DNA of 64,000 nt from Anaerolineae bacterium (GTDB lineage: Bacteria > Chloroflexota > Anaerolineae > DUEN01): NCBI GenBank assembly GCA_025060615.1, contig JANXBS010000003.1:110441-174440 (forward strand). The letters are read 5' to 3'. The position numbers were made by a program, and so were the translations under genes. Under the pieces are notes generated by a model that did no database searches, had not been told where the DNA came from, and saw only the letters and a program-made list of their open reading frames with translations. Below, piece after piece: positions 52,501-61,929 of the stretch (its first letter is position 1; every line of letters begins with the position of its first letter).

Positions 52501-53076
52501 CTCTTCAACCGCGGCCTGGGCGATCTCACTGGCACCGTTCAGACCACTGTGCCCTGGTTAACAGTGGAGCCGGTTGAATTTCAGGTTCCAACCGGCGGGC
52601 AGCAGCCGATCCTCGTGCGCGCCATACCGGATGGCCTGCGCGAGGGCGAGACGTTGGTAGAAGGGGCGCTGGAAGTTGTCAGCAACGCTGGCCGAGAACG
52701 GGTGGATGTGCGCTTAGAGATCCGCCTCAGCGGTGAGCTGGTAATCGAGCCGCAGGGACTTCTCTGGAGGCAAGGGGAAATGGCACCCGTGCTACGGCTG
52801 CGCAATGTGGGGCGCGCGCCTATCTCGGTGCTCATTCGGCCGCAGGCGAGCTGGCTGCATGTGAATCATCAGGTGTTAATGATCAAGCCTGGCCGGATCG
52901 CTACAGTGCAGTTCACTCTGGACGAGGCGATTTTGCCCTCTGCTCCCATCGTCGAAACAGAGCTTGTGCTAGATTGGGCTGGCCAGATCGTACGCATACC
53001 AGTAGTGGTAGAGACTTATGCCTTTGTGGCGAGGCTTCGGCCTGATGACGCCAGCATATCATCTATTGAGAATTGA
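49588..53076 (+). CDS. Zinc-ribbon / pseudokinase / seven Ig-like repeat protein
   Basis: A 1162-residue protein. Two zinc ribbons (Cys5/8/19/22 and Cys30/33/44/47) precede a Ser/Thr kinase-like domain (about 65-315). Lys100, Glu123, Asp201 and the DFG Asp219 are kept. The glycine loop is degenerate (LKRGYTTAVYLA), and the catalytic loop reads FGDLNPGH, so the HRD Arg, the catalytic Lys (Asn203) and the metal-binding Asn (His206) are replaced. A helical region (about 345-430) leads to seven repeats of about 100 residues, each opening like LxLxPxxLDFGxV and containing a PWLxVxP motif. No membrane helix or signal is present. Probably a large cytoplasmic scaffold or atypical kinase. Confidence 0.87.
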   Translation: MLWNCPKCGAEQPQEANFCISCGMPLRTYCPRCDTPIRAGARRCGRCGTPLADPLSFSELFEIPTILQGRYEIEQRLKRGYTTAVYLARDLRLGRHCIVKEFNPRRLVDELERDEAQRSFQAEVARWAQIHHPNLARIQGMFIQADHPYLVMEWVRGRSLRHLITDPSVEIREADAVAWVLQICEALAVLHAQNPPLIFGDLNPGHVMITADGQVKLIDFGLSAWFTPWDRGIPRYRGSPGYAAPEQRERWEADARSDLYALGGLLYYALTRQAPNQPPIRLNELSPALAEVVRQARQRDPERRFSSAQAMQEALARAVHLPSHKPAVIQASSGRVAEQPTPDPWSALRAQLREQANADWLRTVRRFYGGQILDWLRREAHRLGKEGQTQAVRQVEAAVAEAESLLAQGELEDALGRQVIVARWLTRIGAGSASPELSLQPQRLAFGELTRRVVKRAVLRLRNTGPTMLVGEVQSLAPWLEVRDARFACGPDEEARVTVVALGKRLPSENVRAVRALHVITNRGEVWMPASASLVVPKLAISPEALDFGQVVHGQTADAELIVANQGGGEVEGTIQSAVPWLSVMPDRFHVPSRERQTIRVRFHGGLAPMEMQGAADVLLVNSDDGRVKLPVRWRWAEPGLMLTPTVLLWGEQRREAQPEMSLTITNSGTAVLEGAVRSRCSWVHVTPEAFTCPPGRSVTIAVRATLGELPPGRTSVGEALVIESNAGRRTVSASVDILAPELQVKPPSLDLGEVMWGEASQAALRIANRGSLPLMAQLESLFPWLHVEPAEVVCPPGALTRVKVEARTEEMLHGGEWHAVPGIRVESNAGRREIPISLLVRKPELQLTPEFLDFGVIPRQGVGQTMLFISNPGTAPLTWSLSSDALWLEVPTSQGITNPGETSQVHLYAYGLAVPADQDEAQMSLIIESDVGEQVVHGIVMIARPQLWVDPLRLDLGISANYAPVEGLLSLFNRGLGDLTGTVQTTVPWLTVEPVEFQVPTGGQQPILVRAIPDGLREGETLVEGALEVVSNAGRERVDVRLEIRLSGELVIEPQGLLWRQGEMAPVLRLRNVGRAPISVLIRPQASWLHVNHQVLMIKPGRIATVQFTLDEAILPSAPIVETELVLDWAGQIVRIPVVVETYAFVARLRPDDASISSIEN

Positions 53077-53104
53077 GAGGAGTAGCCCCGCCTGATCGCG
53101 CGCG

Positions 53105-53132
53105 CCCCTTGATGCGCACAAGGCGCAAGGGG
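53105..53132. terminator. Hairpin between convergent genes
   Basis: CCCCTTG (53105-53111) and CAAGGGG (53126-53132) can pair around a 14-base loop. There is no T-run, so termination activity is uncertain. Confidence 0.35.
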
Positions 53133-53140
53133 TAAGTGCC

Positions 53141-53806
53141 CTATAGCTCTTCGCTATCGATCTCGATTATGTCGCCTCTGACGGTGAAGATCACGCGCTC
53201 ACAGATGTTTGTGACGCGATCGGCGGCTCGTTCCAAGTTGTGCGCAGCCCACAGCAGGTAAGTGGCCTGGTCAATCGTGCTGTGATCAGCCATCATAATG
53301 GTGAGCAGCTCGCGATACACCTGATTGTAAAGGGCATCCATCTCGTCATCTTCCCGGGGGATGGAGCGGGCCGCCTCCACGTCTCGCTCAGCAAACGCCT
53401 TCAGCGCGCGGCTGAGCATATCGCATGCCTTTTCCACCATGCAGGAGATATCGACCAGGGGCTTGATAAGCGGGGCATTTCCGATCAACAGATTGATCTT
53501 CGAGATGCCCTTGGCGTAGTCTCCTGTGCGCTCCAGCTCCGTGGCGATCTCCAGAATGGCCGCAATGGTGCGGAGATCGCCAGCCATTGGCTGCTGGGTG
53601 GCGATCAGCGTTAGGCAGTCCGCCTCAATACTGTAGCGCTTCTCATTAATCTCGCGGTCGCTGGCGATGATCCGCCGCGAGCCCTCCAGGTCACGCCGTT
53701 TCAGGCAATCCACGGAGTCGAGAAGCGCCTTCTCCACCATACTGCCTAAGGTCAGTATATCATCTTGCAGCCGTTGCAATTTGAGTTCGAAAGCTTGTCG
53801 CAACAC
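53141..53806 (-). CDS. phoU: Phosphate signalling complex protein PhoU
   Basis: A 221-residue all-helical metal-binding protein that dampens Pst transport and Pho signalling. Two tandem PhoU repeats are visible, including SIEADCLTLIATQQPMAGDLRTIAAIL and ELERTGDYAKGISKINLL in the first, and the matching HNLERAADRVTNICERVIF in the second. The start is a GTG preceded by GAGGTAGGA. No pst genes or phoR/phoB accompany it, so it is a stand-alone copy. Confidence 0.95.
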   Translation of the reverse strand: MLRQAFELKLQRLQDDILTLGSMVEKALLDSVDCLKRRDLEGSRRIIASDREINEKRYSIEADCLTLIATQQPMAGDLRTIAAILEIATELERTGDYAKGISKINLLIGNAPLIKPLVDISCMVEKACDMLSRALKAFAERDVEAARSIPREDDEMDALYNQVYRELLTIMMADHSTIDQATYLLWAAHNLERAADRVTNICERVIFTVRGDIIEIDSEEL

Positions 53807-53906
53807 ATTCCTACCTCACATATGGTCAAGCATGCCTAAAGCCTCCTGTGCTCTCTCCGACTGTTCTACATATTAGCGCACTTTTCGCCCTTTAGCAATA
53901 GGGAGA

Positions 53907-55616
53907 TCACCACTTCAGGATTGCGCCCTTGCTAGCTGAGGTCGCCATCGTCCGGTATTTGCTTAGGTACGGCGGCAGTGGCCCCTTGTCTATTGGCCGC
54001 CAGCGGGCGCGTCGCTCCGCCAACTCTGCCTCGCTTAGCTCCACATCTAACCGCCGGTTAGGGATGTCGATCACGATGATGTCCCCTGGCTCCAATAGCC
54101 CGATCGGCCCGCCGGCCGCCGCTTCCGGGCTAATGTGGCCAATGGAGCAGCCGCGCGAGCCACCCGAAAAGCGTCCATCGGTGATGAGCGCCACCTTGTC
54201 GGCCAGCCCCATGCCGGCGATTTGCGCCGTCGGTCCCAGCATCTCCTGCATGCCTGGGCCTCCCTTGGGTCCCTCGTAGCGGATCACCACCACGTCGCCC
54301 GGCTTCACCTGGCCGGATAGGATGCCCTTTGAAGCGTCCTCTTCGCTATTGAAAATCACCGCAGGGCCGCGGAAGCGCAGCATTGTCGGTGGGACCCCGG
54401 CTGTCTTGACTACTGCGCCCTCAGGGGCCAGATTGCCAAATAGGATAGCCAGGCCGCCATCCTGGCTGTAGGCTTTTTCCAGCGGACGAATACACTCTGG
54501 GTCGCGCGTGGGGTGTCCAGCGATGTTCTCGCCTAGCGTTTTGCCCGTCACAGTCATGCAATCCAGGTGCAAAGTTCCTGGCTTCTTGGACAGCTCGTAC
54601 AGGATGGCAGAGACCCCACCTGCCCGATCTACATCTTCAATGTGATAGTGAGACGAGGGGCTGACCTTGCACAGGCACGGCACGCGCGCGCTCACCTCGT
54701 TCAACCGCTCCAGTGGGTACTCAATCCCCGCTTCATAGGCGATGGCGATGGTGTGTAGCACGGTGTTCGTCGAGCCCCCCATCGCCATATCCAGGGCAAA
54801 GGCGTTGTCAATCGCCTCCAGCGTGACGATGTCGCGCGGTTTCAGATCCATCTCCAGCAGACGCATGATCTGAAACGCGGCTTGGCGAGCGAGCTCCTGC
54901 CGGCGCGGGTCCACAGCTAGGATGGTGCCATTCCCTGGCAGGGCCATGCCCAGCGCCTCGCACAGGCAGTTCATCGAGTTGGCGGTGAACATGCCCGAGC
55001 AGGAACCACAAGTTGGGCAGGCGTAATCTTCCAGCGTCTTGAGTTGCTTTTCGGTGATGATGCCAGCCCGATACGCGCCTACCCCTTCAAATACCGAGAT
55101 CAGGTCTATCACCTGGCCCTCGGGAGTTACGCCGGCCTTCATAGGGCCACCGGAGATGAAGATGGTGGGGATGTTGAGACGCATGGCCGCCATGAGCATC
55201 CCTGGCACGATCTTGTCGCAGTTGGGGATGCAAATCAGCGCGTCGAAGCTATGCGCCGCCACCACCGTCTCCACCGAATCGGCGATGAGCTCGCGGCTGG
55301 GCAGAGAGTACTTCATGCCCATATGCCCCATCGCGATGCCATCGTCTACGCCAATGGTGTTGAACATGAATGGCACACCGCCGGCCTCGCGCACCGCTTG
55401 CCGCACTACCTCACCGAACTCCTTTAGGTGTACGTGTCCCGGGATGATGTCAATATAGGAGTTGGCGATGGCGATAAACGGCTTATCCATATCCTCATCG
55501 CGCACGCCCACCGCCTTCAACAGCGAGCGATGTGGGGCGCGCTCGAAGCCGCGCTTGATCGTATCTGAGCGCATGGGACGCCGTGGTGACTTCCCATCTC
55601 CGCGATGATAGCTCAT
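53907..55616 (-). CDS. ilvD: Dihydroxy-acid dehydratase
   Basis: A 569-residue iron-sulfur dehydratase converting 2,3-dihydroxy-isovalerate and 2,3-dihydroxy-3-methylvalerate to the 2-keto acids of valine/leucine and isoleucine synthesis. Cluster cysteines lie in [12 protein letters not shown] and [36 protein letters not shown] and the C-terminal [21 protein letters not shown] are family signatures. AGGAGGGAGA precedes the ATG. It is on the same strand as the leucine operon but separated from it by the KOW-like gene. Confidence 0.97.
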   Translation of the reverse strand: MSYHRGDGKSPRRPMRSDTIKRGFERAPHRSLLKAVGVRDEDMDKPFIAIANSYIDIIPGHVHLKEFGEVVRQAVREAGGVPFMFNTIGVDDGIAMGHMGMKYSLPSRELIADSVETVVAAHSFDALICIPNCDKIVPGMLMAAMRLNIPTIFISGGPMKAGVTPEGQVIDLISVFEGVGAYRAGIITEKQLKTLEDYACPTCGSCSGMFTANSMNCLCEALGMALPGNGTILAVDPRRQELARQAAFQIMRLLEMDLKPRDIVTLEAIDNAFALDMAMGGSTNTVLHTIAIAYEAGIEYPLERLNEVSARVPCLCKVSPSSHYHIEDVDRAGGVSAILYELSKKPGTLHLDCMTVTGKTLGENIAGHPTRDPECIRPLEKAYSQDGGLAILFGNLAPEGAVVKTAGVPPTMLRFRGPAVIFNSEEDASKGILSGQVKPGDVVVIRYEGPKGGPGMQEMLGPTAQIAGMGLADKVALITDGRFSGGSRGCSIGHISPEAAAGGPIGLLEPGDIIVIDIPNRRLDVELSEAELAERRARWRPIDKGPLPPYLSKYRTMATSASKGAILKW

Positions 55617-55766
55617 GAGATCTCCCTCCTGACGCTAGTTTGGGGGAAAATCAAGCTCATCGTTGATCTATTCCAAATAGAGATTGCCAGAAAGGCAAAC
55701 AATCCCTTCACCACGCCTGACGAAGGGCGGACAGACTGTGGGCCAATAGATAGCTCTAGCTCTATA

Positions 55767-55775
55767 TGGTATAAT
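55767..55775 (+). promoter_or_regulatory. Extended -10 promoter of the KOW-like gene
   Basis: TGG-TATAAT (55767-55775) lies 66 bases before the ATG at 55841. No good -35 is present. Confidence 0.5.
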
Positions 55776-55840
55776 AGCAGTAACGTTTTGATCTTTAGCC
55801 TTCATACCGATGTTGGGATGGAGCACATAGGAGGTGTGAG

Positions 55841-56032
55841 ATGGCTGAGCCGAACATCACCGTAGGAAGCCGAGTGCGAGTGAAGCCTGCACGCCCCTTC
55901 GCCGGGCGAGAGGCCGAAGTGCGAGAGGTCAGCGTCACGCGCGTGCGTGTGTATTTGCTCCCAGACGGCCCGGAAGTGAATATGCTGCCTCGCGATGTCG
56001 AGCCCATTGAGTCGCTCCAACGGGCCGCCTGA
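55841..56032 (+). CDS. Small KOW-like protein, 63 aa
   Basis: A 63-residue protein behind a strong AGGAGG and an extended -10 promoter, and followed by a terminator hairpin, so it is a genuine gene. The sequence ITVGSRVRVKPARPFAGREAEVREV resembles a KOW/SH3-like nucleic-acid-binding strand pair (V-x-V-x-x-G-x-F-x-G). The end (LPRDVEPIESL) also fits small-barrel proteins. Function unknown; RNA or ribosome binding is only a guess. Confidence 0.75.
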   Translation: MAEPNITVGSRVRVKPARPFAGREAEVREVSVTRVRVYLLPDGPEVNMLPRDVEPIESLQRAA

Positions 56033-56058
56033 TCGTCGCTTGCGCTCTCGCACGCAAT

Positions 56059-56092
56059 GGGGCTTCTCCGCCGATCGAAGTGGAGAAGCCCC
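56059..56092. terminator. Terminator hairpin between convergent genes
   Basis: GGGGCTTCTCC (56059-56069) and GGAGAAGCCCC (56082-56092) form a perfect 11-bp stem with a 12-base loop, between the KOW-like gene and the end of cimA. No long T-run, but the position suits a shared terminator. Confidence 0.7.
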
Positions 56093-56107
56093 GTTCCCTC
56101 TCACCGG

Positions 56108-57736
56108 CTATTGAGCGATCCGCGCTGCGCTCGTCGGTTCCTGAAGCGAAATCGCTGGCTCCTCGGCGGTAGTTTCCTCCTCTCCGTTCAATAAGGCGTA
56201 CTCCACCGAATCGGCTAACGCCTGCCATGAGGCCTCGATGATGTTAGTGGAGGCTCCCACGGTTCCCCAACTCCGGCGGCCATCAGTGGAGTCAATTAAC
56301 ACGCGCACATGCGCTGCCGTGGCCGACTGCGAGTCAAGGATGCGCACCTTGTAGTCCGTCAACTGCACTTTCGCCAGTTGCGGGTAGAACTGTAACAGTG
56401 CCTTTCGCAGCGCCTTATCCAACGCGTTGACCGGGCCGTTACCGTCTGAGACGGTGTGGAAGATCTGATCCCCCACGCGCACCTTGACCGTCGCCTCGCA
56501 GATCATGCCGCGGCCTTGGCGGTGCTCCACCGTCGCTGTGTAATCAATCAGCTCAAACGGCCGCTTGTAATCCGGGCGAGCTCGCCGCATCAATAATTCT
56601 AGGCTGCCCTCGGCGCTCTCAAACGCGAAACCTTTATGCTCTAGTTCCTTGATATGTTGCAAAATGCGACGTTCGGTCGCCCGATCTAGCCCGTCCAGCC
56701 CAAACTCAGCTCGCTTCACAGCGATATTATCCTTCCCCGCTAGCTCCGATACGAGCACGCGCTTCCGGTTCCCCACCAGCGCTGGGTCAATATGCTGATA
56801 TGTCCGCTCGTTTTTGACCATGGCGTTGACATGCGCGCCGCCCTTGTGGGCGAAGGCGCTATACCCTACGAACGGCTGGTGTGGATTCGGGCTAAGGTTG
56901 GCCAGCTCTGACACGAACAGGCTCAGCTCCCGCAGCCCGGCCAACCGATCGGCCGGGATGCACTCGTAGCCCATTTTGAGCTGCAAATCAGGGATAATAG
57001 AGACCAGGTTCGCATTGCCACAGCGCTCACCATACCCATTGATCGTGCCCTGGACCTGAGTACACCCCTGCCGAACTGCCGCCAGGGAGTTTGCCACTGC
57101 TACGTCACTGTCGTTGTGGGCATGGATGCCTAGGGGCGTATGAACGGCTTCCTGGGCTGCGCGTACTCCTGCCTCTATCTCCCATGGCAGAGAACCGCCA
57201 TTGGTATCGCACAACACGATCCAATCGGCTCCCGCCTTAGCAGCCACGCGCAACGTCTCCAGGGCATATTCGGGATTGGCCTTCCAGCCGTCAAAAAAGT
57301 GCTCAGCGTCGTAGATGACCTCGCGGCCCTGCGCCTTCAAATAGCGAACGCTGTCCTCAATCATGCGTAAGTTCTCGTCCAGGGTTGTACGTAGGACATC
57401 CCGCACATGCAGGTCCCACGTCTTGCCGAAAATGGTGACCACCGGTGTCTCCGCATCTAGTAGCAGCCGGATCTGGGGATCCTCCTCCACGGCCATGTCG
57501 GCCCGGCGGGTGGAGCCAAAGGCTGCAATGCGGGCGTGCTGAAGACCCAGCGAACGGACGTGTTGAAAGAACTCCACGTCCTTAGGGTTCGAGCCGGGCC
57601 AGCCACCTTCGATGTAATCCACGCCAAAAGCGTCTAGCCGTTGAGTGATCCGCAGCTTATCCGCTAGCGAGAAGTTGACGCCTTCACCTTGGGCGCCGTC
57701 ACGCAACGTTGTGTCGTAGATCCACACCTTGGCCAT
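56108..57736 (-). CDS. cimA: (R)-citramalate synthase
   Basis: This enzyme condenses pyruvate with acetyl-CoA to citramalate, opening the threonine-independent route to isoleucine. The 542 residues start at the ATG at 57736, which follows AAGGAGTG; a longer frame from 57838 would add 34 unrelated residues. YDTTLRDGAQGEGVNFSLADKLRI is the CimA-type opening (LeuA has DGEQSPG here). GIHAHNDSDVAVANSL and the C-terminal regulatory LeuA dimer domain follow. It is the last gene of the leu operon and shares LeuCD and LeuB with leucine synthesis. Confidence 0.93.
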   Translation of the reverse strand: MAKVWIYDTTLRDGAQGEGVNFSLADKLRITQRLDAFGVDYIEGGWPGSNPKDVEFFQHVRSLGLQHARIAAFGSTRRADMAVEEDPQIRLLLDAETPVVTIFGKTWDLHVRDVLRTTLDENLRMIEDSVRYLKAQGREVIYDAEHFFDGWKANPEYALETLRVAAKAGADWIVLCDTNGGSLPWEIEAGVRAAQEAVHTPLGIHAHNDSDVAVANSLAAVRQGCTQVQGTINGYGERCGNANLVSIIPDLQLKMGYECIPADRLAGLRELSLFVSELANLSPNPHQPFVGYSAFAHKGGAHVNAMVKNERTYQHIDPALVGNRKRVLVSELAGKDNIAVKRAEFGLDGLDRATERRILQHIKELEHKGFAFESAEGSLELLMRRARPDYKRPFELIDYTATVEHRQGRGMICEATVKVRVGDQIFHTVSDGNGPVNALDKALRKALLQFYPQLAKVQLTDYKVRILDSQSATAAHVRVLIDSTDGRRSWGTVGASTNIIEASWQALADSVEYALLNGEEETTAEEPAISLQEPTSAARIAQ

Positions 57737-57904
57737 TGGACACACTCCTTGTCTAGCGATTAGTAGGCAGTAAAGGTTGGCGGATTGGCAGCGGTCCGCC
57801 ATCAGCGATCCACCATCAGCTGTTCGCTGTGCATCCAATGGCGCGGGCGCCGATAGCGCCCGGTGACCTACCTCCTTTCCTCTTCGCCATCACGTTCACC
57901 TCTT

Positions 57905-58693
57905 TCAGCGAGACATGAGATCGGCCACGGAGTCCAGGATCAGATTGGGCCAGATACCGCGGGCCAGATCGCCCTGGCGGAACTTGCCCGTGCGCACGAG
58001 GACCCCGTACAGCCCTACGCGTTGAGCGCCTTTGATGTCCATCTCGACGTCATCGCCCACCATCGCCACCCGTTCAGCCGGCAGGCCTAGGTCGTGCAGG
58101 GCTGCCTCGAACAGGGCCTGCTCTGGCTTGCCGATAATGGTGGCCGACTTTCCCGTGGCGTATTCCAGCGCTGCGATGAACGGCCCGGCATCCAGCCGCA
58201 GGCCGTCTTTTGCCAGCCAGTATTTGCTGCGTCCCAGGCCGATCAACTGGGCTCCCTCTTCCAGCAGCAGCCGAAAGGCGCGGTTCAGCCGCTCGAAGGT
58301 CCAGGCATCTCCTAGGTCGCCTACTACTACGTAATCCGGATGCTGTTCATCTATCGGCACACCTGCGAAATCGCCCAGAGCTCCCTCTGGCACCAGAAGA
58401 TATGCGCTTGCTTCGCGTGCCCGCAGGAACTCCCCGGCAGCCCACGGCGGGCTGTATACCTCGTCCTCAGCGACTGGGAAGCCCATACGGGTGAGCCGCT
58501 CGGCCAGGACGGCTCGCCCGAGCGAGGTGGTGTTGGTGAGGAAGCGGAGCGGCATACCTGCCTCCTTGAGCGCGCGTACCACCTCCACCGCGCCGGGGAT
58601 CAGCGCGTCGCCGGTGTACAAGGTGCCATCCAGGTCGAAGATGATCGCTTGGATATGGGCCAGCTCAGCTCGCAGCCTCATATCCGCTCGCAT
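57905..58693 (-). CDS. HAD-superfamily phosphatase, NagD/LHPP-like (subfamily IIA)
   Basis: A 262-residue phosphatase of the HAD-IIA group. Motifs are the nucleophile [13 protein letters not shown], motif II FLTNTTS, the cap region about 80-180, the Lys in [13 protein letters not shown] and motif [21 protein letters not shown]. The start may be the ATG at 58693 or the in-frame ATG at 58681, which overlaps the leuB stop as ATGA. It is wedged between leuB and cimA in the leucine operon; its substrate, and whether it has a role in branched-chain amino acid synthesis, are unknown. Confidence 0.9.
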   Translation of the reverse strand: MRADMRLRAELAHIQAIIFDLDGTLYTGDALIPGAVEVVRALKEAGMPLRFLTNTTSLGRAVLAERLTRMGFPVAEDEVYSPPWAAGEFLRAREASAYLLVPEGALGDFAGVPIDEQHPDYVVVGDLGDAWTFERLNRAFRLLLEEGAQLIGLGRSKYWLAKDGLRLDAGPFIAALEYATGKSATIIGKPEQALFEAALHDLGLPAERVAMVGDDVEMDIKGAQRVGLYGVLVRTGKFRQGDLARGIWPNLILDSVADLMSR

Positions 58694-59763
58694 ACTGCGG
58701 CTCCCATCTCTGCGGTCCCCACCGTTCGCTCCCCTGGCCGGGCGATATCCACCGTCCGATATCCATCGGCCAACGCAGCGGCCACTGCGCCCTCCACAGC
58801 CCTGGCCTCCTGTTCTAATCCTAGCGAGTGGCGCAGCAACATGGCGGCCGAAAGGATGGCCGCCAGCGGGTTGGCGATGCCGAGCCCGGCGATGTCTGGC
58901 GCCGAGCCATGAATCGGCTCGTATAACCCACGGGGCAGTCCTAGTGCGTTCGTCGCCTCGCCCAGCGACGCCGAGGGCAGCATCCCCATCGAGCCGGCCA
59001 GCATCGCCGCCTCGTCGGTGAGGATGTCACCGAACATGTTTTCGGTCACGATCACATCGAAGCTAGCCGGCCGGCGGATCAGGTGCATGGCCGCCGCATC
59101 CACCAGGATGTGCTCCAGCTCCACATCCGGGAACTCACGCGCCATCAGCTCGCTTGTCACTCGCCGCCACAATCGAGATGAAGCCAGCACGTTTGCCTTA
59201 TCCACCGAGGTCAATCGCCTGCCTCGGCTGCGCGCCGCCTGCGCGGCTACCCGAACCACTCGCTCGATCTCCAAGCGCGTGTATAGCATGGTGTCATAAG
59301 CCTGCTCGCCATCCGGCCCTGCCTCCTGTCGCGGGCCAAAATACAGCCCACCAGTAAGCTCCCGCACCACTAGGATGTCAACGCCGTCCAGCACCTCGGG
59401 CCGCAACGGGGAGGCATGAAGTAGCTCGGGGAACAGCTTGACTGGCCGCAAGTTAGCGAACAGCCCCAACGCCTTGCGGATACCCAGCAATCCCTGCTCA
59501 GGCCGTACTCTGGCAGCGGGGTCGTCCCATTGGGGGCCGCCCACTGCGCCGAGCAGAATGGCGTCGGCGGTCTGACAGGCCGCCAGGGTCTCCTCAGGTA
59601 GGGCCGTGCCGGTGGCGTCTATAGCGCAGCCGCCCAACAAATGGTGCTCGAACTTGAAACGATGGCCGAACTTGCGGCCGACCGCCTCCAGCGCCTTGTG
59701 CGCCTCAGCTGTTACTTCTGGGCCGATGCCATCGCCGGCCAGGATAACGATTTTTGCGTTCAA
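58678..59763 (-). CDS. leuB: 3-isopropylmalate dehydrogenase
   Basis: A 361-residue NAD-dependent oxidative decarboxylase acting on 3-isopropylmalate, and on 3-methylmalate in the citramalate route. The start is a TTG at 59763 ([16 protein letters not shown]), preceded by GGAAGGGG; upstream codons lie inside leuD. Catalytic features are [54 protein letters not shown] and the [36 protein letters not shown] loop. Confidence 0.95.
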   Translation of the reverse strand: MNAKIVILAGDGIGPEVTAEAHKALEAVGRKFGHRFKFEHHLLGGCAIDATGTALPEETLAACQTADAILLGAVGGPQWDDPAARVRPEQGLLGIRKALGLFANLRPVKLFPELLHASPLRPEVLDGVDILVVRELTGGLYFGPRQEAGPDGEQAYDTMLYTRLEIERVVRVAAQAARSRGRRLTSVDKANVLASSRLWRRVTSELMAREFPDVELEHILVDAAAMHLIRRPASFDVIVTENMFGDILTDEAAMLAGSMGMLPSASLGEATNALGLPRGLYEPIHGSAPDIAGLGIANPLAAILSAAMLLRHSLGLEQEARAVEGAVAAALADGYRTVDIARPGERTVGTAEMGAAVCERI

Positions 59764-59825
59764 AGTGGCCCCTTCCAAGACAAGGTCCAAGGGATAATAA
59801 AAGGCCACGGGCGAAGGACGAGGGA

Positions 59826-60422
59826 CTACTTGCCATGACAAGCCTCATAGATGGCGATGAGCGGTTCCTTTGCCAAGAGATACCCTAGATCGTCCACGCC
59901 CTGAAGCAAGCACATCTTCCGGAATGAGTCGATTTCGAACGGGAACGAACGGCCATCCGGAAGGCTCACTGACTGATGGAACAAGTCCACGGTAAGGCGC
60001 GTGGCTGGCATCTCTTCGACCAAATCCCACAGCAGGTTGACCACCTTCATCGGCAACTGCACCGGCAGGAGGCCGTTCTTCAGGCTGTTGTTGTAGAAGA
60101 TATCGGCGAAGCCCGGCGAGATGACGACGCGAAAGCCGTAGTCCAAGAGCGCCCAAGGCGCATGCTCGCGAGAGCTGCCGCAGCCGAAGTTGGGCCCGGC
60201 GATCAGGATCGTCGCACCTTGGTACTGAGGCTGATTGAGCGGGAAATCGGCCCGCAGGGTGCCGTCCGCATTCCGCCGCCAATCGGCGAACAACCCCTCA
60301 CCTAATCCCTCTCGCGTGACGGTGGTGAGATAGCGAGCGGGGATGATCTGGTCGGTGTCTACGTTCTCAGCTCTCAACGGCACTGCCGTGCCCGTATGAC
60401 TCGTAAATGGTTCCATGTTCAT
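59826..60422 (-). CDS. leuD: 3-isopropylmalate dehydratase small subunit
   Basis: A 198-residue swivel-domain subunit of isopropylmalate isomerase. Signatures are [15 protein letters not shown], the [17 protein letters not shown] loop and the [17 protein letters not shown] segment. AAGGTG lies upstream of the ATG. It follows leuC by 27 bases and pairs with it; it probably serves both the leucine and citramalate pathways. Confidence 0.96.
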   Translation of the reverse strand: MNMEPFTSHTGTAVPLRAENVDTDQIIPARYLTTVTREGLGEGLFADWRRNADGTLRADFPLNQPQYQGATILIAGPNFGCGSSREHAPWALLDYGFRVVISPGFADIFYNNSLKNGLLPVQLPMKVVNLLWDLVEEMPATRLTVDLFHQSVSLPDGRSFPFEIDSFRKMCLLQGVDDLGYLLAKEPLIAIYEACHGK

Positions 60423-60449
60423 CGTTCATTAACACCTTATGGGATGAGG

Positions 60450-61850
60450 TCACAATAACTCCCTCACATCCACAATGCGCCCGTGGACGGCTGCGGCTGC
60501 GGCCATAAGCGGGCTCATCAGGAATGTGCGTGCCCCCTTGCCTTGGCGTCCCTCAAAATTGCGGTTGCTGGTGCTAGCACAGTACTTACCCGCAGGCACT
60601 TTGTCCTCGTTCATCGCCAGACACATGCTGCATCCAGCCCCACGCCACTCAAAGCCGGCCTCCCGGAAGATGCGGTCTAGGCCCTCTGCCTCGGCCTGGG
60701 CTTTGACCCGTTTAGAGCCAGGCACCACCAGCGCGACGACGCCATCGGCCACCCGTCGCCCTTTGACTACCGATGCCGCCAGGCGCAGATCCTCGATGCG
60801 GGAGTTCGTGCATGAGCCGATGAACACGTAGTCTACCGGCTGTCCAGCAATGGGCTGTCCCGGCTTCAGCCCCATATAAGCGAGCGCTTTCTCCAGCGCA
60901 CGGCGCTCGTCATCGCTATCCAGATCTTCAGGACGCGGGATGCGTTCCTCGATGGTGATCCCCATGCCTGGGTTCGTTCCATAGGTGACCATCGGCGCCA
61001 GGGCGTCCACACGGATCGTCGTCTCCTTATCGAAAACAGCCCCTTCGTCGGTGACTAACTCCCGCCAGCGAGCCACGGCGCGATCCCACTCGGCTCCCTG
61101 CGGGGCAAATGGCCGCCCCTGAAGATAGGCGAACGTGATCTCATCCGGCGCGATCAAGCCGGCCCGCGCTCCACCCTCGATGGACATGTTGCAGATGGTC
61201 ATCCGCTGCTCCATGCTCAGATGGCGAATCGTCGAGCCGCGGTACTCAAACACATGTCCCGTGCCACCACCCACGCCAATCTGGCGGATGATCGCCAGGA
61301 TGATGTCCTTGGCCGTAACACCCAGACCTGGCTTGCCTTCAATGTTGATAGCATACGTCTTGGGCTTGTGCTGCAGGAGGCACTGCGTCGCCAGCACGTG
61401 GCTGACCTCGCTAGTGCCGATGCCGAAGGCTAGCGCGCCGAAGGCGCCGTGAGTGGACGTGTGGCTATCTCCGCAAACGATGGTCATCCCCGGCTGGGTG
61501 ATGCCCAGCTCCGGGCCGATGACGTGCACAATACCCTGCGCATCCCCTTCGATGTCGTACAAAGTGATCCCGAAGTCGGCGCAGTTCTTGCGCAGCGTCT
61601 GCACCTGATGGGCAGCGTCTGCCGGCCATAGTGCGATATCCAGGTCGCGGGTGGGGATGGCATGATCCATCGTGGCGAAGGTGCGATCGGGGCGACGTAC
61701 CTTCAGGCCCCGCTCCCGCAAGACGGCGAAGGCCTGCGGCGAGGTGACCTCGTGGATCAGGTGAGCGTCTATGTAAAGCACGGCTGGTGCGCCTTCCTCC
61801 TGCACCACCACGTGTGCATCCCAAATCTTTTCGAACAGCGTCTTGGGCAC
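60450..61850 (-). CDS. leuC: 3-isopropylmalate dehydratase large subunit
   Basis: A 466-residue [4Fe-4S] aconitase-family subunit, the usual LeuC length when started at the GTG at 61850 (AGGAAG upstream). A longer frame from 61940 would overlap leuA. Features are the start [47 protein letters not shown], and the cluster cysteines in [13 protein letters not shown] and [31 protein letters not shown] is also conserved. Confidence 0.96.
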   Translation of the reverse strand: MPKTLFEKIWDAHVVVQEEGAPAVLYIDAHLIHEVTSPQAFAVLRERGLKVRRPDRTFATMDHAIPTRDLDIALWPADAAHQVQTLRKNCADFGITLYDIEGDAQGIVHVIGPELGITQPGMTIVCGDSHTSTHGAFGALAFGIGTSEVSHVLATQCLLQHKPKTYAINIEGKPGLGVTAKDIILAIIRQIGVGGGTGHVFEYRGSTIRHLSMEQRMTICNMSIEGGARAGLIAPDEITFAYLQGRPFAPQGAEWDRAVARWRELVTDEGAVFDKETTIRVDALAPMVTYGTNPGMGITIEERIPRPEDLDSDDERRALEKALAYMGLKPGQPIAGQPVDYVFIGSCTNSRIEDLRLAASVVKGRRVADGVVALVVPGSKRVKAQAEAEGLDRIFREAGFEWRGAGCSMCLAMNEDKVPAGKYCASTSNRNFEGRQGKGARTFLMSPLMAAAAAVHGRIVDVRELL

Positions 61851-61929
61851 GGTCGTCTTCCTATCCGTCAGGGTGATAAGACGACGGGGACAAGCAAACC
61901 CCGTCCCCTGTCGCCTCGTTTGTTCACGC

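Noticed and set aside
57816-57890. 24-codon leader-like frame before cimA
   Set aside because: It has a ribosome site but no run of Ile, Leu or Val codons and no terminator.
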